DNA of 64,000 nucleotides from Albimonas sp963816545 (GTDB lineage Bacteria > Pseudomonadota > Alphaproteobacteria > Rhodobacterales > Rhodobacteraceae): NCBI GenBank assembly GCA_963816545.1, contig CAWFLE010000013.1, positions 91,391 to 155,390 on the forward strand. The letters run 5' to 3'. Made by a program: the position numbers and the translations under genes. Each line of letters starts with the position of its first letter. Position 1 is the first letter of the stretch. Shown here in pieces: positions 62,535 to 64,000 of this stretch. Below the pieces are notes generated by a model. The model was not told the origin of the DNA, did not search any database, and worked only from the letters and a program-made list of their open reading frames with translations.

Positions 62535-63677
62535 TCAGAACACCACCGCCATGCCGGCGTCCTTCAGCGCCTGCCGACGCGCCTCGGCCCACGCCTCGTC
62601 CCAGTTTTCGGGCTTCTCGGCCTCCAGCGCCTTCCAGGCGCGGGAGAGGACGGCCTGACGTCCGAGCAGAATCTCGTTATGGGCGTCCGCGCCTTCGGGC
62701 CAGGCGCCGATCTCCTTGAAGTAGCGGATGGCGCCTTCGTGGTAAGGCACCACCCATTCGAAGTCCTGGAACTTCATCGCCCAGCCGTCGATGCCGGGGG
62801 CGTTGCCCGCGTAGTCGTCGTAGAGGACGTCCATCGCCTTCACGACGTTGTAGACGAGGTCTTCGTCCGCCGAGGCGTAGCTGATCAGGATCGGATAGGG
62901 ATAGCAGGCGGAGGGGATGCCGCCCTCCGTGGCCTGCGCCACGGCCCCGTTGGTCGCGGTGCAGGGGGCGAAGTAGGGCGCGATCTCCTGCATCCGCTTG
63001 AGGCCGGCTTCGTTGGCCGGGTCCACTTCCGGCCAGTGGAGACCGCGGGGGCTCGCCTCAGCCTGATAGGTCTGGCCGGAGGTCATGATGGCGTAGGCCG
63101 CGTCCACCTGGCCGTTGATGACGCCGTTCCACGAGTCTCCGAAGCCGCCGAACTCCACTTTCTGCACGTCGTCCCAGGTCAAGCCGGCATAGGCGAGGTA
63201 GGCCTCCATGTTCGTGTTGAGCGAGGGCGCGCCCTTCACCCAGGCCACGCGCTTGCCCTTCAGATCCTCGTACGTCTCGATGCCCGCGTCGGCGGCGACG
63301 CCCACCGCGAGGCCGGTGTCGTTGGCGTTGTTGAGCAGGAGCAGGCGGATGTCCTGCGGGCCCCAGCGCGGCTCGCCGAATTCGAACACCCCCTCCTGCA
63401 CCATGTAGGCGCCGACGCCCATGGCGGAGACGGGGACGCGGCCCTGACGCAGCGGCTCCATCCGGGCCACGTCGTTCTTGCCGGGCAGGACGCGCAGGTT
63501 CGTGCCGGTGGCGTTCTGCATGGCCGCGCCGAGCGCGACCGCCTGGTTGTAGCCCGACGAGCCGGTGTCGTAGGCGGTCCAGGCCATCTGGTCGGGCAGG
63601 TTCAGGTCCTGGGCATGGGCCGGCGCGGCCAGCGCGGCGGCGATGGCGGATGCGGGAAGCAGGCGCGTGCGGATCAT
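62535..63677 (-). CDS. TAXI family TRAP transporter solute-binding subunit
   Basis: A 380-residue periplasmic binding protein. Signal peptide ends at AAPAHAQ; then AYDTGSSGYNQAVALGAAMQNATG, the TAXI-type ligand site, followed by EPLRQGRVPVSAMG, DLKGKRVAWVKGAPSLNTNMEAYL and a C-terminal half with WVVPYHEGAIRYFKEIGAWPEG. ATG 63677 has a GGGGAGGAC site. The ligand is unknown; amino acids, organic acids or aromatics are all known for TAXI systems. The adjacent decayed paralogue and the fused TRAP permease belong to the same transporter. Confidence 0.93.
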   Translation of the reverse strand: MIRTRLLPASAIAAALAAPAHAQDLNLPDQMAWTAYDTGSSGYNQAVALGAAMQNATGTNLRVLPGKNDVARMEPLRQGRVPVSAMGVGAYMVQEGVFEFGEPRWGPQDIRLLLLNNANDTGLAVGVAADAGIETYEDLKGKRVAWVKGAPSLNTNMEAYLAYAGLTWDDVQKVEFGGFGDSWNGVINGQVDAAYAIMTSGQTYQAEASPRGLHWPEVDPANEAGLKRMQEIAPYFAPCTATNGAVAQATEGGIPSACYPYPILISYASADEDLVYNVVKAMDVLYDDYAGNAPGIDGWAMKFQDFEWVVPYHEGAIRYFKEIGAWPEGADAHNEILLGRQAVLSRAWKALEAEKPENWDEAWAEARRQALKDAGMAVVF

Positions 63678-63901
63678 TCGGTTGGTCCTCCCCTTGCGGC
63701 ATCCGTTGAGGACGCTCGTTCGTCCTGCAAGCGTCGGAGGATGACCACGCTGCGTCAAGCCTCATGGCTCGCGGTCGGAATAACCAAGCGATGAAGTCGG
63801 GATTGACTCCGACCAAGTGTTTCGCTCAGGAATAGATGCGGCCACGGCGTTCCGAGGGGAGCGCCGGCGAGGCCGGACCCAAGCGACCTGGAGCGCAAGG
63901 C
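63678..63901. other. Divergent control region at right edge
   Basis: 224 bases between the TAXI gene and a rightward gene. It includes a lower-GC patch around 63770-63835 that is the likely promoter area for both. No operator could be named. Confidence 0.35.
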
Positions 63902-64000
63902 ATGAGCCGAGACCCGAGCCCGAGTTCCCTTCCGCCGCCCACGCGCCCGACGAGGGGCCTGGGGGGCGAGCGGTCGGACGCGATTTCGGCCCTGCTGGCG
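63902..64000 (+). CDS. Start of an unidentified gene, truncated by the window edge
   Basis: 33 codons from ATG 63902 (preceded by CTGGAGCG) stay open to the edge: a Pro/Ser/Arg-rich leader (DPSPSSLPPPTRPTR) followed by GGERSDAISALLA. Divergent position beside a transporter gene suggests a regulator, for example GntR or similar, but the visible part is too short to tell. Confidence 0.4.
   Translation, partial: MSRDPSPSSLPPPTRPTRGLGGERSDAISALLA

Noticed and set aside
1..64000. tRNA, rRNA or CRISPR arrays
   Set aside because: No tRNA-like TTCGA arm pairs, rRNA sequence or regularly spaced short repeats were seen. The tandem repeats found lack unique spacers.

Overview
The window is about 70% GC on both strands. 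Its gene families and synteny (rpiA-gor-hflK-hflC-DUF2065-Do protease, argH followed by a small lipoprotein, OlsB, fused TRAP-TAXI permease, UPF0178) point to an alphaproteobacterium of the Rhodobacterales (Paracoccaceae/Rhodobacteraceae type). The species cannot be named from the sequence alone. No rRNA, tRNA or CRISPR array was seen.

Layout. 0-8.4 kb: thiolase (cut by the left edge), TauE/SafE permease, a TIM-barrel protein, a crotonase-fold protein, a frameshifted 2-hydroxyacid dehydrogenase, a TetR regulator, an SDR, a UPF0178 protein and a DSD1-type PLP enzyme. 8.4-14.1 kb: alpha/beta hydrolase, two DMT exporters, a YeeE/YedE sulfur-transport pair behind a SqrR-like operator, DUF4864 and an M19 dipeptidase. 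14.1-17.8 kb: an insertion zone with a decayed Mu-like transposase cut at its 5' side by an IS630 element, plus an AT-richer fragment. 17.8-21.7 kb: L-serine dehydratase, an MFS carrier and a 102-bp tandem repeat. 21.7-28.1 kb: rpiA, gor, hflK/hflC, DUF2065 and a Do protease, a redox and membrane-protein quality-control block. 28.2-41.1 kb: msrB, olsB, pgm, NYN-LOTUS protein, alanine/Na+ symporter, glutathione-dependent formaldehyde dehydrogenase, chemoreceptor, 3-hydroxybutyryl-CoA dehydrogenase, a TlpA-like thioredoxin, argH and small membrane proteins. 41.1-47.5 kb: a TetR-headed acyl-CoA catabolic cluster (acyl-CoA dehydrogenase, acyl-CoA synthetase, two crotonases, nitronate monooxygenase). 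47.7-51.9 kb: ugpBAEC glycerol-3-phosphate ABC importer with all four genes damaged. 52-56.7 kb: DUF1868, OsmC, PfkB-type sugar-phosphate kinase and a pair of acyl-CoA dehydrogenases. 56.9-63.7 kb: DUF3830, glutamine-synthetase-like ligase, fused TRAP permease and two tandem TAXI binding proteins (one intact, one broken), probably one uptake and amidation locus. A new gene starts at the right edge.

Three general points. First, reading-frame breaks cluster (21.7-22.7, 48.6-50.9 and 60.6-62.3 kb, plus isolated ones), while 22.7-38 kb is clean, so some may be assembly errors and some real decay. Second, a conserved ~104-bp intergenic element occurs twice (7072-7174 and, inverted, 51900-52003). 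It carries a 25-bp identical block and a 15-bp palindrome that also occurs inside a gene. This is the best candidate here for an undescribed element. Third, convergent gene pairs are separated by strong perfect hairpins, including three back to back at 29507-29566.
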